Shown: in pieces, positions 17,431 through 25,860 of the stretch
How positions within the stretch are numbered: the stretch's first letter is position 1
How the letters are laid out: every line of letters begins with the position of its first letter
Source: Bordetella genomosp. 9
GTDB taxonomy: Bacteria; Pseudomonadota; Gammaproteobacteria; Burkholderiales; Burkholderiaceae_B
DNA: 64,000 bases
Reading direction: 5' to 3'
Assembly: GCF_002119725.1 (NCBI RefSeq)
Contig: NZ_CP021109.1
Location: forward strand, 1,984,001-2,048,000
The notes under the pieces: generated by a model
Told to the model about the DNA's origin: nothing
The model's database searches: none
Seen by the model: the letters and a program-made list of their open reading frames with translations, nothing else
Translations under genes and position numbers: made by a program

Positions 17431-18906
17431 ATGGCCACCGTTCTTCCCATCCTTACCGACGACGATCCCCGCCTGCGCCGCCGCGCCGAAGACGTGACGG
17501 CTATCGACCACAGCATCCGCGACTTCATCGAGGACCTGTCGGCCACGCTGCTGGACTTCCGCCGGCGAACGGGGTTCGGGCGTGCGATCGCCGCGCCGCA
17601 GGTTGGGGCGCCGCTGCGCATCATCGCCGTCCATCTGGGGGCCACGCCCTTCGCGCTGATCAATCCGGTCATTACGTGGCGCAGCGAAGAGATGATGGAG
17701 ACCTGGGACGACTGCATGAGCGTCCCTGGCAGGACCGTGCGCGTCATGCGGCATCGCTCCATCAGTCTGCGTTACACGGACGTGCACGGGAATGTCCGCG
17801 ATTGGGGCAAGTTGCCGGCCGACTTGTCCGAACTGATGCAACACGAGCTGGACCATTTGGAAGGCGTGCTCATGCTGGACCGTGCGCACGGCGCCGATGC
17901 GGTACGGCCGGTATCCGCGCGCGACATTCCTGCGCCACCGTCAGCGAAGCCGCACCGCATATCGCTGGAAGGCATTCTGGAGGCCAGCGCGGCGGTGGAT
18001 CCGGTCTTTCTCCGCACTCCGCAATTCGTATGCGAGCCCCTTGCGGACGCGCTGGGCTGCGCATTGACCGTGAAGGTGGAAACGCTCAATCCGATCCGGT
18101 CCTTCAAGGGCCGCGGCGCCGACCACTTCGTACGCAAGGCGCGGGCGCGCGGCGACACCCGCGCGTTGGTCTGCGCCAGTGCCGGCAACTGGGGACAGGC
18201 GATGGCCTACGTCGCGCGCAAGCGCGGCGAACCGATGGAGATATTCGCCGCGGAATCGGTCAATCCGCTCAAGGCGCAGCGGATGCGTCAGCTTGGCGCG
18301 CGCCTGTATCTGCAAGGCCGCGACTTCGATGCGGCGAAGTCGGCGGCGCGCGCGTGGTGCGCGGCCCAGGGCAAGTGGCTGGTGGAAGACGGCCTTGAGC
18401 CGGAGATCAGCGAGGGGGCGGGCAGCATCGCGGTGGAATTGCTGGCCGATGGCGCCTGCCTGGATGCCGTGCTGGTGCCCTTGGGCAACGGCGCGTTGTT
18501 GAACGGCATGGCGCGCTGGATCAAGGCGGCTTCGCCGGCCACGCAGGTGATTGGCGTGGTCGCCAGCGGTGCGCCGGCGATGGCGGATAGCTGGCGGGCA
18601 AGACGGGCGATCGATGCGCAGTCGGCCGACACCATTGCGGACGGCGTGGCCGTGCGGGTGCCTATCCCCGAAGCCGTCGCCGATATGCTGCCGCTGGTGG
18701 ACGACGTGCGGAAGGTGGACGAAACCGCAATCGTGGACGCCATGCGCCTGGTGCACCGGCACATGGGCCTGGTGGTGGAGCCGGCTGGCGTATTGGGCAT
18801 CGCGGCCCTCGCGGGCGACGCGGCGGCATGGCGCGACAAGCGCGTGGCGACCGTCTTATGCGGCGGCAATGTCGCCGACGAGGACGTGCGGCGATACCTG
18901 GCTTGA
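17431..18906 (+). CDS. Peptide deformylase-PLP-dependent lyase fusion
   Basis: This 491-aa protein joins two enzymes. Residues 1-165 are a peptide-deformylase domain: GFGRAIAAPQVG (48-59) is a variant of motif I, DDCMSVPG (93-100) supplies the metal cysteine (Cys95), and QHELDHLEG (137-145) supplies His138, Glu139 and His142. Residues 175-491 are a fold-type II PLP enzyme like threonine/serine ammonia-lyase: SFKGRGA holds the PLP lysine (Lys226), CASAGNWGQAM replaces the usual SAGNHGQG, PLGNGALLNG is the phosphate loop, and CGGN lies near the end. All key residues of both halves are present. A cytoplasmic enzyme acting on formylated amino compounds and then their amino acids is a reasonable guess, not shown. 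It converges with an Lrp-type gene. Confidence 0.85.
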   Translation: MATVLPILTDDDPRLRRRAEDVTAIDHSIRDFIEDLSATLLDFRRRTGFGRAIAAPQVGAPLRIIAVHLGATPFALINPVITWRSEEMMETWDDCMSVPGRTVRVMRHRSISLRYTDVHGNVRDWGKLPADLSELMQHELDHLEGVLMLDRAHGADAVRPVSARDIPAPPSAKPHRISLEGILEASAAVDPVFLRTPQFVCEPLADALGCALTVKVETLNPIRSFKGRGADHFVRKARARGDTRALVCASAGNWGQAMAYVARKRGEPMEIFAAESVNPLKAQRMRQLGARLYLQGRDFDAAKSAARAWCAAQGKWLVEDGLEPEISEGAGSIAVELLADGACLDAVLVPLGNGALLNGMARWIKAASPATQVIGVVASGAPAMADSWRARRAIDAQSADTIADGVAVRVPIPEAVADMLPLVDDVRKVDETAIVDAMRLVHRHMGLVVEPAGVLGIAALAGDAAAWRDKRVATVLCGGNVADEDVRRYLA

Positions 18907-18925
18907 CGCGTTATTGCGGCTTCGC

Positions 18926-19420
18926 TTATCGGCAGTCGGCTTGCGCCGAGATCGGCAAAGCGAAGCCGGTCTTTGCGCAGTCCATCACAACGTGCGTGGA
19001 GAAGCTGCGCACATTCGTGTCGTTCATCAGGGCCGCTTCGGTGAAGCGCTCGTATTCCTGCATATCGCGGGCGGTGACCACCAGGATGAAGTCCCACTGC
19101 CCCGTCACGTAGTAGCACTGCTGCACGTTGGGCAGGGCCAGCATGCGTTGCTTGAACCGGTTGATGTGTTCCGCCCGTTCGTAGTCGATGTCCACCGTGA
19201 CGATACAGGTCAGGGCGAATCCCAGCGCGGGACCGTCCAGCCTGGCGATTTCTTCCCGTATGACGCCGCCGTCGCGCAGCTGCTTGATGCGGCGCTGGAC
19301 CGAGGCGGCCGATAGACCCACGGCCGCGCCGATTTCCTCGGCCACAAGCCGGGTATTCGATTGATAGCGGGCCAGGATGGCGCGGTCGAAACGGTCGAGT
19401 TTGTGGGCGCCTTGGGTCAT
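18926..19420 (-). CDS. Lrp/AsnC-family regulator
   Basis: This 164-aa regulator has an N-terminal helix-turn-helix (about residues 8-60; LVAEEIGAAVGLSAASVQRR) and a C-terminal RAM ligand domain (VTVDIDYERAE, YYVTGQWDFILVV). Members sense amino acids. Its start overlaps the LysR stop by 4 bp, so it is the second gene of a two-regulator operon. It ends 19 bp from the stop of the deformylase-lyase fusion, an amino-acid enzyme that could be its target; that is inference. Confidence 0.88.
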   Translation of the reverse strand: MTQGAHKLDRFDRAILARYQSNTRLVAEEIGAAVGLSAASVQRRIKQLRDGGVIREEIARLDGPALGFALTCIVTVDIDYERAEHINRFKQRMLALPNVQQCYYVTGQWDFILVVTARDMQEYERFTEAALMNDTNVRSFSTHVVMDCAKTGFALPISAQADCR

Positions 19421-20310
19421 ATCGTCGGTTTCGCTATTGTTGTGCGGGCGGGTTTGCGCGCCATGGACAGAAAGGCTTTCATGGCGCTGGATACGTAGGC
19501 GTCGGTGCGCCGGATGAACAGCGTTTCGGCGCGCGCCTGGTCCTTCGGCAGGCGATGCAGGACGATCCGGCCGGCCTTGGCCGCCGGGGCCACCACGCCG
19601 CGCGGCAGCAGGGTGACGCCGACCCCGGCCGATACGCAGCTGACGATGGCGTCCAAAGAGCCGAACTCCAGGGGCCGCGCCACGACGATGCCCAGGCCGG
19701 CCAGGAACGTTTCCAGCCGCTGGCGATAGGAGCAGCCGCGCTGGAAGACGATGGTTTTCAGGTCCGTCACGCTGGACAGCGCGCGCAGCGAGCCGATGGC
19801 GGGACTGGTTGCCAGGACGAGCTCCTCGGTGAAGACGGATTCCTGGTGCAAGTCCGGATGCCGGATGGGTCCCGTCACGAAAGCGCCGTCCAGCCGGCAC
19901 GCCACGACGTCGTCCAGCAGTCTGGCGGTATTGCCCGCGGTAACGATCAGCCGTACGTCCGGATAGCGGTTTGCGAAGGCGGCCAGAAGCGGCGAAAGGC
20001 GCAGCGCGGTGGTCGTCTCCAGCCCGCCCAGCAGCAGCGAGCCGGAAGGCGAGCCCTCGTCGCGGGCCGCGGCGCGTGCCTCGGCGAGCAGTTTGGTGAT
20101 GCGTCCCACGAAGGGCAGCATGCGCTGACCGGCCGGTGTGATGGTGACCCCGCGCGCATGCCGCTGGAAAAGCGTCAGGCCCAGCTCGTCTTCCAATGCG
20201 CGGATCCTGGCGGTGACGTTGGACTGGACGGTATGCAGCTCCGACGCCGCCTTGTTCATGCTGCCATGGCGGGCGACGGCTTCCAGGGTACGGAGATCGG
20301 CAAGGTCCAT
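19417..20310 (-). CDS. LysR-family transcriptional regulator
   Basis: This 297-aa LysR protein has a winged helix at about residues 1-60 (LRTLEAVARHGSMNKAASELH) and a substrate-binding-like effector domain. The start was placed at the ATG of MDLADLRTLE; a GTG 21 bp upstream is an alternative. It is divergent from the YbfB-type MFS gene at 20486 and translationally coupled to the Lrp gene. The gap has a perfect 11-bp-arm inverted repeat, a good LysR site. Confidence 0.87.
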   Translation of the reverse strand: MDLADLRTLEAVARHGSMNKAASELHTVQSNVTARIRALEDELGLTLFQRHARGVTITPAGQRMLPFVGRITKLLAEARAAARDEGSPSGSLLLGGLETTTALRLSPLLAAFANRYPDVRLIVTAGNTARLLDDVVACRLDGAFVTGPIRHPDLHQESVFTEELVLATSPAIGSLRALSSVTDLKTIVFQRGCSYRQRLETFLAGLGIVVARPLEFGSLDAIVSCVSAGVGVTLLPRGVVAPAAKAGRIVLHRLPKDQARAETLFIRRTDAYVSSAMKAFLSMARKPARTTIAKPTI

Positions 20311-20385
20311 GAGGTCGCAAGAAAGGGCCACGGGCGTATCCGGCCGGTGGGGATGGGGCAGCCGGCCCGTAGGGATGGGTCAGCG

Positions 20386-20416
20386 TAGCACATATCAGTA
20401 AAACAGATATGTGCTA
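20386..20416. promoter_or_regulatory. LysR-type operator in the divergent LysR/MFS promoter
   Basis: TAGCACATATC (20386-20396) and GATATGTGCTA (20406-20416) are perfect inverted arms with a 9-bp A-rich spacer. It contains ATATC-N9-GATAT and lies midway between the LysR and MFS starts. Confidence 0.75.
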
Positions 20417-20485
20417 TCGCACAATTTTGCTTCTGCAGATAACTGCGCGGGCGTACGCTGGCATCGTCGGTACAGGATGGCAATC

Positions 20486-21724
20486 ATGGACAAGGACGTG
20501 GCGGTGAAGCGCGATACCAAGGGCGGCGGCGCGCCGGCCGCAGACGAGGCGCGGGCGTGGCGGGGCACCGTCGCGGGATTCTGTGCCACCCTGGTCGGTA
20601 TCGGACTGGCCCGTTTCGCCTATACGCCGCTATTGCCGGCCATCGTCGCGGCGCATTGGTTCGACGCCGCCATGGCGGCCTATCTGGGCGCGGCCAACCT
20701 GGCGGGCTATCTGGCCGGCGCGCTGGCCGGACGCCCCATCGCGGCGCGCGTGCCGATTGCCTGGACACTGCGCGCCATGATGTTGTTGGCGGCAGCGGCA
20801 TTCATTGCCTGCGCCTTACCCGTTTCCTTCGGGTGGTTCTTCGCGTGGCGCTTTCTCTCCGGTCTGGCTGGCGGCGCGCTCATGGTGCTGGCCGCGCCGT
20901 CCGTGCTGCCCGGGGTGCCGCCGTCGCGGCGTGGACTGGCGGGCGGCCTCATATTCATGGGCGTGGGGGTGGGCGTGGCCGCGTCCGGGACGCTGGTGCC
21001 GGTGCTGCTCTCACGCGGACTGGCCCACGCCTGGCTGGGCCTTGGCGCGCTGTCGCTGATACTGACCGCCGTCGCCTGGAAAGGGTGGCCCGGCGACGCG
21101 CCATCCACGCGCGCCGCGACCCCGGCGTCCGACCGCGGGCGCACGCCAAGGCTCGGCGGCCTGCGCGCACTTTATGCCGAATACGCATTGAACGCGGCGG
21201 GCTGGGTGCCGCACATGATTTTCCTGGTCGATTTCGTGGCCCGGGGCCTGGGGCGGGGGCTGCAGGCGGGCGCGCAATACTGGGTGCTGTTCGGTATCGG
21301 CGCGACGGCAGGGCCCGTTCTGGCGGGCGTGCTGGCCGATCGCATCGGGTTCGGCCGCGCCTTGCGCGCTGCCTTCGTGCTGCAAGCCGCCGGCGTCGCC
21401 ATACCGGCCTTGGGATGGGGCGGTTTCTGGCTGACGGTATCGAGCGTCGCGGTGGGGGCCTTCGTCACGGGAACGGTGCCGCTGGTGCTGGGCCGGGTCC
21501 ACGAGCTGCTGGGGGATCATCCCCACCTGCGCGATCCGGCGTGGCGCACGGCGACGGTTGGATTCGCGCTGTTCCAGGCCATCGCGGCCTATGGTTTGTC
21601 CTTCGTCTTTTCGCACAGCGGCGGGGATTACCGCCTGCTTTTCGCGATCGGCGCGTCGGCGATGCTGCTGGCGCTGGTCATCGACGCGGGCGCGGCCATC
21701 CGCGGGCGGCTCCGGTCGCGGTGA
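20486..21724 (+). CDS. YbfB/YjiJ-family MFS transporter
   Basis: This 412-aa inner-membrane protein with about 12 segments is clearly paralogous to the transporter at 3411-4673. It shares GIGLARFAYTPLLPAI, YLGAANLAGYLAGALAGRP, TLRAMMLL and FLSGLAGGALMVL. AGGATGG lies about 9 bp before the ATG at 20486; an ATG 9 bp upstream is also possible. The divergent LysR and the strong palindrome between them suggest inducible export of an unknown compound. Confidence 0.86.
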   Translation: MDKDVAVKRDTKGGGAPAADEARAWRGTVAGFCATLVGIGLARFAYTPLLPAIVAAHWFDAAMAAYLGAANLAGYLAGALAGRPIAARVPIAWTLRAMMLLAAAAFIACALPVSFGWFFAWRFLSGLAGGALMVLAAPSVLPGVPPSRRGLAGGLIFMGVGVGVAASGTLVPVLLSRGLAHAWLGLGALSLILTAVAWKGWPGDAPSTRAATPASDRGRTPRLGGLRALYAEYALNAAGWVPHMIFLVDFVARGLGRGLQAGAQYWVLFGIGATAGPVLAGVLADRIGFGRALRAAFVLQAAGVAIPALGWGGFWLTVSSVAVGAFVTGTVPLVLGRVHELLGDHPHLRDPAWRTATVGFALFQAIAAYGLSFVFSHSGGDYRLLFAIGASAMLLALVIDAGAAIRGRLRSR

Positions 21725-21834
21725 CCGCCGCCGTTACCTGTCCTGTGCGCGCAGCCGGGCATCCAGGCGCGGATAGACGCGCCGCGCCGCCCGGGAAACG
21801 GCGGGCCGCAGCGCTTGCCAGGTTGGGAAAGGGG

Positions 21835-22446
21835 TTACCCCATTGCCTCGTCGTAACGCCGGGCGACTTCGGGCCAGTTGACGACGTTGTAGAAGGCGGC
21901 GATGTATTCGGGCCGGCGGTTCTGGTATTTCAGGTAGTAGGCGTGTTCCCAGACATCCAGGCCCAGGATGGGCGTATTGCCGGTCATCAGCGGGCTGTCC
22001 TGGTTGGCGGTGCTTTCGACCACGAGCTTTTTCTGCGGCGTGACGCTCAGCCATGCCCATCCGCTGCCGAACCGCGAGGTCGCTGCCTTCGTAAAGGCTT
22101 CCTTGAATTTCTCCATGCCGCCCAGGTCGCTGTCGATGGCGGCGGCGAGCTGGCCTTGCGGATTGCCGCCGCCGTCCGGCGACATGACGGTCCAGAAGAG
22201 ACTGTGGTTGGCATGTCCGCCGCCATTGTTGCGCACCGCCAGCCGGACGGATTCGGGCAGCTGGTCGATTCCCTTGAGCAGTTCTTCGACCGGCGGGAAC
22301 GGCAGATTGGCGCCTTCGAGCGCGGCGTTCACATTGTTGATGTAGGTCTGGTGATGCTTGGTGTAGTGGATCTCCATCGTCTTCGCGTCGATATGGGGTT
22401 CGAGCGCGTCGTACGCATAGGGCATCGGGGGAAGGGTATAGGCCAT
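21835..22446 (-). CDS. sodA: Superoxide dismutase, Mn type
   Basis: This 203-aa cytoplasmic enzyme converts superoxide to hydrogen peroxide and oxygen. The Mn-type block [13 protein letters not shown] and the metal motif [15 protein letters not shown] are both present, as is [12 protein letters not shown] with the first ligand. The [10 protein letters not shown] form and the overall similarity to E. coli SodA favour manganese, though cambialistic enzymes look alike. AGGAGA precedes the ATG. It is followed in a small stress cluster by genes for methionine sulfoxide reductases on the same strand. Confidence 0.93.
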   Translation of the reverse strand: MAYTLPPMPYAYDALEPHIDAKTMEIHYTKHHQTYINNVNAALEGANLPFPPVEELLKGIDQLPESVRLAVRNNGGGHANHSLFWTVMSPDGGGNPQGQLAAAIDSDLGGMEKFKEAFTKAATSRFGSGWAWLSVTPQKKLVVESTANQDSPLMTGNTPILGLDVWEHAYYLKYQNRRPEYIAAFYNVVNWPEVARRYDEAMG

Positions 22447-22702
22447 GTGACTCTCCTGCGGTTGTTCATGCACTGACGACAGGAACCGGCGCGGCGGCGG
22501 GTCGTGCGCCGCGGCCCGCATGCCGGCCGCATGGCGCGATGGGCAGCGTGGATGAGCATCATTGAACCTTTTGGCAGCGATGCGGGCGCGCCGGCGCCGG
22601 GCCGCGCGTGGCAGCCCGGACCTTGCCGGCATGGCGCCGCACGAAACGTACCAGCCGCCGGGGGGCCCCGGCGCATCGCAAGGAGGCAAGGGCTTGCCGG
22701 GC

Positions 22703-23212
22703 TTAGCGCGCGTCGGCGCGCTTGGGAAGCTTCCATCCGGGACGAACGAAATGGCAGGTATAGCCATTCGGGATTCGTTCCAGATAATCCTGGTGTTCCG
22801 GTTCCGCTTCCCAGAAAGGCCCGGCTTCGGCCACCTCGGTCACGACTTTGCCCGGCCAGAGCCCCGACGCGTCCACGTCGGCGATGGTGTCCTCGGCGAT
22901 TCGCTTTTGTTCGGGACTCGTGTAGAAAATCGCCGAACGATAACTGGTGCCGATGTCGTTGCCTTGCCGATTCGGTGTGGTGGGGTCGTGGATCTGGAAG
23001 AAAAATTCCAGCAGCTCCCGATAGCTGGTCTGCGCAGGATCGAAAATGATTTCGATGGCCTCGGCATGGGTGCCATGATTGCGGTAGGTGGCATTGGGCA
23101 CGTCGCCGCCCGTGTATCCGACGCGGGTCGAGATCACGCCCTTGAAACGCCGGATCAAGTCCTGCATGCCCCAGAAGCAACCGCCCGCCAGTACCGCGCG
23201 TTCCTGATTCAT
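22703..23212 (-). CDS. msrA: Peptide methionine-(S)-sulfoxide reductase
   Basis: This 169-aa enzyme reduces the S-epimer of methionine sulfoxide. The catalytic motif AGGCFWG carries Cys12. RVGYTGG, the [11 protein letters not shown] substrate block and [13 protein letters not shown] are all conserved. It has no signal peptide, so it acts in the cytoplasm. Its ATG overlaps the msrB stop by 4 bp, so the two are translationally coupled. Between it and sodA lie 256 bp holding the sodA promoter and no gene. Confidence 0.95.
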   Translation of the reverse strand: MNQERAVLAGGCFWGMQDLIRRFKGVISTRVGYTGGDVPNATYRNHGTHAEAIEIIFDPAQTSYRELLEFFFQIHDPTTPNRQGNDIGTSYRSAIFYTSPEQKRIAEDTIADVDASGLWPGKVVTEVAEAGPFWEAEPEHQDYLERIPNGYTCHFVRPGWKLPKRADAR

Positions 23213-23658
23213 CGTACGTCCTCCACCTGATCGAGATAGGCGCCGTAGCCTTCCGCTTCCATTTGATCGCGCGGGATGAAGCGCAGCGCCGCCGAGTTGA
23301 TGCAATAGCGCAGGCCGCCGCGGTCGGGCGGCCCGTCCGGAAAGACGTGCCCCAGGTGGCTGTCGCCGTGCACCGAGCGCACTTCCGTACGAATCATTCC
23401 ATACGACGTGTCGCGCAGTTCGTTGATGTGGGCGGGCTCGATGGGTTTGGTGAAGCTGGGCCAGCCGCACCCCGACTCGTACTTGTCGGAGGAGGCGAAC
23501 AGCGGTTCGCCGGACACGATATCGACGTAGATGCCCGGCTCCTTGTTGTACAGGTATTCGCCGGTGCCCGCCCGCTCCGTCGCGCTTTCCTGGGTGACGC
23601 GGTATTGCTCCGGCGTGAGCCGGGCAATGGCCTCCGGATCTTTGCGATAGGTAGGCAT
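23209..23658 (-). CDS. msrB: Peptide methionine-(R)-sulfoxide reductase
   Basis: This 149-aa enzyme reduces the R-epimer of methionine sulfoxide. The motif GGLRYCINS carries the catalytic Cys119, [10 protein letters not shown] is the conserved active-site loop, and Cys64 in GCGWPSF is a likely recycling cysteine. The two zinc-binding CxxC motifs of many MsrB proteins are absent (the first is replaced in [12 protein letters not shown]), so this is the zinc-free form. AAGGAG precedes the ATG at 23658. It is the first gene of the msrBA pair. Confidence 0.95.
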   Translation of the reverse strand: MPTYRKDPEAIARLTPEQYRVTQESATERAGTGEYLYNKEPGIYVDIVSGEPLFASSDKYESGCGWPSFTKPIEPAHINELRDTSYGMIRTEVRSVHGDSHLGHVFPDGPPDRGGLRYCINSAALRFIPRDQMEAEGYGAYLDQVEDVR

Positions 23659-23878
23659 GGTGTGCTCCTTGGGCATGGAAGAACTGCTAAATGGGGGAGT
23701 AAATGCCGTCTTCAAGGCAAGCTCCGCCGTGAACGGCGTGCCGGACGACGGCTCGGCGAAGGAAGTATAAGTTCAGGCGCCAACCCGGTTCACGCCGCCG
23801 CATATCGTCGCCCAGGACGGGCTTGCGTCATCGGGACAACCCTTTTCCCAACACGAGAAAAGGGGAATTCGCAGACGG

Positions 23879-24787
23879 TCATGCGTTGGGCAGAAGATGC
23901 GGCGCCAGCAAGGCGGCGATCCAATCCATGAAAACGCGCACCCGCGTCGCAAGGTGGCGGCGCCGGACGTACAACAGCGAAACCGGCATGGGCGCGGGCG
24001 CCAGGTCCGGCAGGATTTCCACCAGAGAGCCGGACTCGATGCGTTCCTGCACCGCCATCGCCGGCACCTGGACGATTCCCAGACCGGCCAGCGCGGCCGC
24101 TTCGTAAGACGCGCCATTGTTGACCACGATCGCGGCGGTCATCGGCAGCATGCGCGGACCTTCGGCGGTCAGGTACTCGAAACCGGGCTGCGACTGTGCG
24201 AAGGAGGCGGCATGGTGAACCAGCCGGTGTGCCGCCAGGTCTTCGAGCGTGCGGGGCACGCCGTGCCGCGCCAGGTAGTCCGGGCTGGCGCAATTGATCA
24301 AACGCATGCGGCCCAAGGGCTTGGCGACCAGCGTGCTGTCCTCCAGTGTGCCGACACGCACCACGCAATCGAAGCCTTCGCGTATCAGGTCGACGCGGCG
24401 ATCCGTGCCGCTGATCTCCACCGACAGGCCGGGATGCTCGGCAAGGAAGGCGGGCAGGGCCGGGATGACGGCCCTGCTGGCCATGCCCGCCGGCATATCG
24501 ATCCGCAGGCGTCCGCTCAGCGATGCGCCGGTATGACGGAACATGCCATGCAGCTCGTCCATGTCGTCGAGCAGATCGCGCGAACGTTCGTAGAAGGCCT
24601 CGCCGTCCTGGGTCAGCTGCACTTTCCGCGTAGTCCGGTGCAGCAGCTGGGCGCCCACGGCGGCCTCCAGGCGCTGGATGGCTTGCGATACGGCGCCCTT
24701 TGACAGGCCCAGGCTTTCGGCCGCGCGGGCAAATCCGCCTTGCTCGGCGACACGGTGAAAGATGCGCAGGTTTTCGAGCGTGTTCAT
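23879..24787 (-). CDS. LysR-family transcriptional regulator
   Basis: This 302-aa protein is of the DsdC/AaeR-like branch of LysR, with a winged helix at residues 1-60 (GFARAAESLGLSKGAVSQAI) and an effector domain beginning LRIDMPAGMASR. It is divergent from the SDR gene at 24976, a common pairing for this branch. A 19-bp palindrome in the gap, with T-N11-A geometry, is the probable binding site. The inducer is unknown. Confidence 0.88.
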   Translation of the reverse strand: MNTLENLRIFHRVAEQGGFARAAESLGLSKGAVSQAIQRLEAAVGAQLLHRTTRKVQLTQDGEAFYERSRDLLDDMDELHGMFRHTGASLSGRLRIDMPAGMASRAVIPALPAFLAEHPGLSVEISGTDRRVDLIREGFDCVVRVGTLEDSTLVAKPLGRMRLINCASPDYLARHGVPRTLEDLAAHRLVHHAASFAQSQPGFEYLTAEGPRMLPMTAAIVVNNGASYEAAALAGLGIVQVPAMAVQERIESGSLVEILPDLAPAPMPVSLLYVRRRHLATRVRVFMDWIAALLAPHLLPNA

Positions 24788-24866
24788 GGCGTGTCGATGA
24801 AGGTTCGTTCTATCGCGCCGCCTGCGGCAGCCCGATGGCGCGTGTGAGATCCGGATGGCAAGGTGT

Positions 24867-24885
24867 TGTTTAGAGATTCTAAACA
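24867..24885. promoter_or_regulatory. LysR operator between LysR and SDR genes
   Basis: TGTTTAGA-GAT-TCTAAACA is a perfect inverted repeat with 8-bp arms, in the 188-bp divergent gap. It fits the T-N11-A rule for LysR boxes. Confidence 0.7.
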
Positions 24886-24975
24886 CTCTGATCATGTCCA
24901 TGGCATTTATCCGGTCGGCGCCTGCCAATAAAGTGTCGATGTCGCGGGTGGCCGCGATTCAACCGGGAGACCGTT

Positions 24976-25737
24976 ATGAGCACCATCGAACGCATCGCGC
25001 TGATCACCGGCGGCAGCCGTGGCCTGGGCCGCAACGCCGCCTTGCACGCCGCCAGGGAAGGCGTGGACATCATCCTGACCTACCACAGCAACGCAGCCGA
25101 GGCGCAAGCCGCCGTCGCCGAAATCCAGGCCTTGGGCCGGCGCGCCGCGGCGCTGCAACTGGACGTGGGCGACAGCGCCGCCTTCGCGAATTTCGCCGAT
25201 CAGGTCAAGGCGGTGCTGGCCGATTGGGGCCGGTCGCGATTCGACTATCTGGTCAACAACGCCGGCATCGGGCTGCACGCGCCATTCACGGAGACGAGCG
25301 AAGCGCAGTTCGACGAATTGGTGCGCATTCATCTGAAGGCGCCATATTTCCTGACGCAAACCCTGCTGCCCCTGATCAATGACGGCGGGCGCATCATCAA
25401 CGTGTCCAGCGGCCTGGCGCGCTTCACGTTCCCGGGCATGTCGGCATACGCGATGATGAAAGGCGGCGTGGAAGTGTTGACGCGCTATCTGGCCAAGGAG
25501 CTGGGCGCGCGCGGCATCAGCGCCAACACGATCGCGCCGGGCGCCATCGCCACCGACTTCGGCGGCGGCGCCGTGCGTGACGACAAGCAGGCCAACGCTT
25601 TCGTCGCCGGCGTAACCGCGCTGGGCAGGGCGGGGCAGCCGGACGATATCGGGCCGGTCGTGGCGGCGCTGCTTTCGCCCGGCACCAAATGGATCAACGG
25701 CCAGCGCATCGAGGCTTCGGGCGGCATGATGCTGTGA
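24976..25737 (+). CDS. Short-chain dehydrogenase/reductase
   Basis: This 253-aa classical SDR has the cofactor motif TGGSRGLGR (about 11-19), NNAG (about 95-98), a catalytic Ser in NVSSG, and a variant active site YAMMKGG that keeps the YxxxK tyrosine and lysine. It should oxidise or reduce a carbonyl or hydroxyl with NAD(P). GGGAG precedes the ATG. It is divergent from the LysR gene that probably controls it. The substrate is unknown. Confidence 0.9.
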   Translation: MSTIERIALITGGSRGLGRNAALHAAREGVDIILTYHSNAAEAQAAVAEIQALGRRAAALQLDVGDSAAFANFADQVKAVLADWGRSRFDYLVNNAGIGLHAPFTETSEAQFDELVRIHLKAPYFLTQTLLPLINDGGRIINVSSGLARFTFPGMSAYAMMKGGVEVLTRYLAKELGARGISANTIAPGAIATDFGGGAVRDDKQANAFVAGVTALGRAGQPDDIGPVVAALLSPGTKWINGQRIEASGGMML

Positions 25738-25860
25738 TGGCCGCGACCCCGCGCGCATCAGGGGCATGACACGAATATGCGGCGTCGCACCATATACTGC
25801 GCGACCTCATCCATTGCACCTGGCGGTGCGCTCACGAGGCGGCGCCGCAACCTTCATGTC

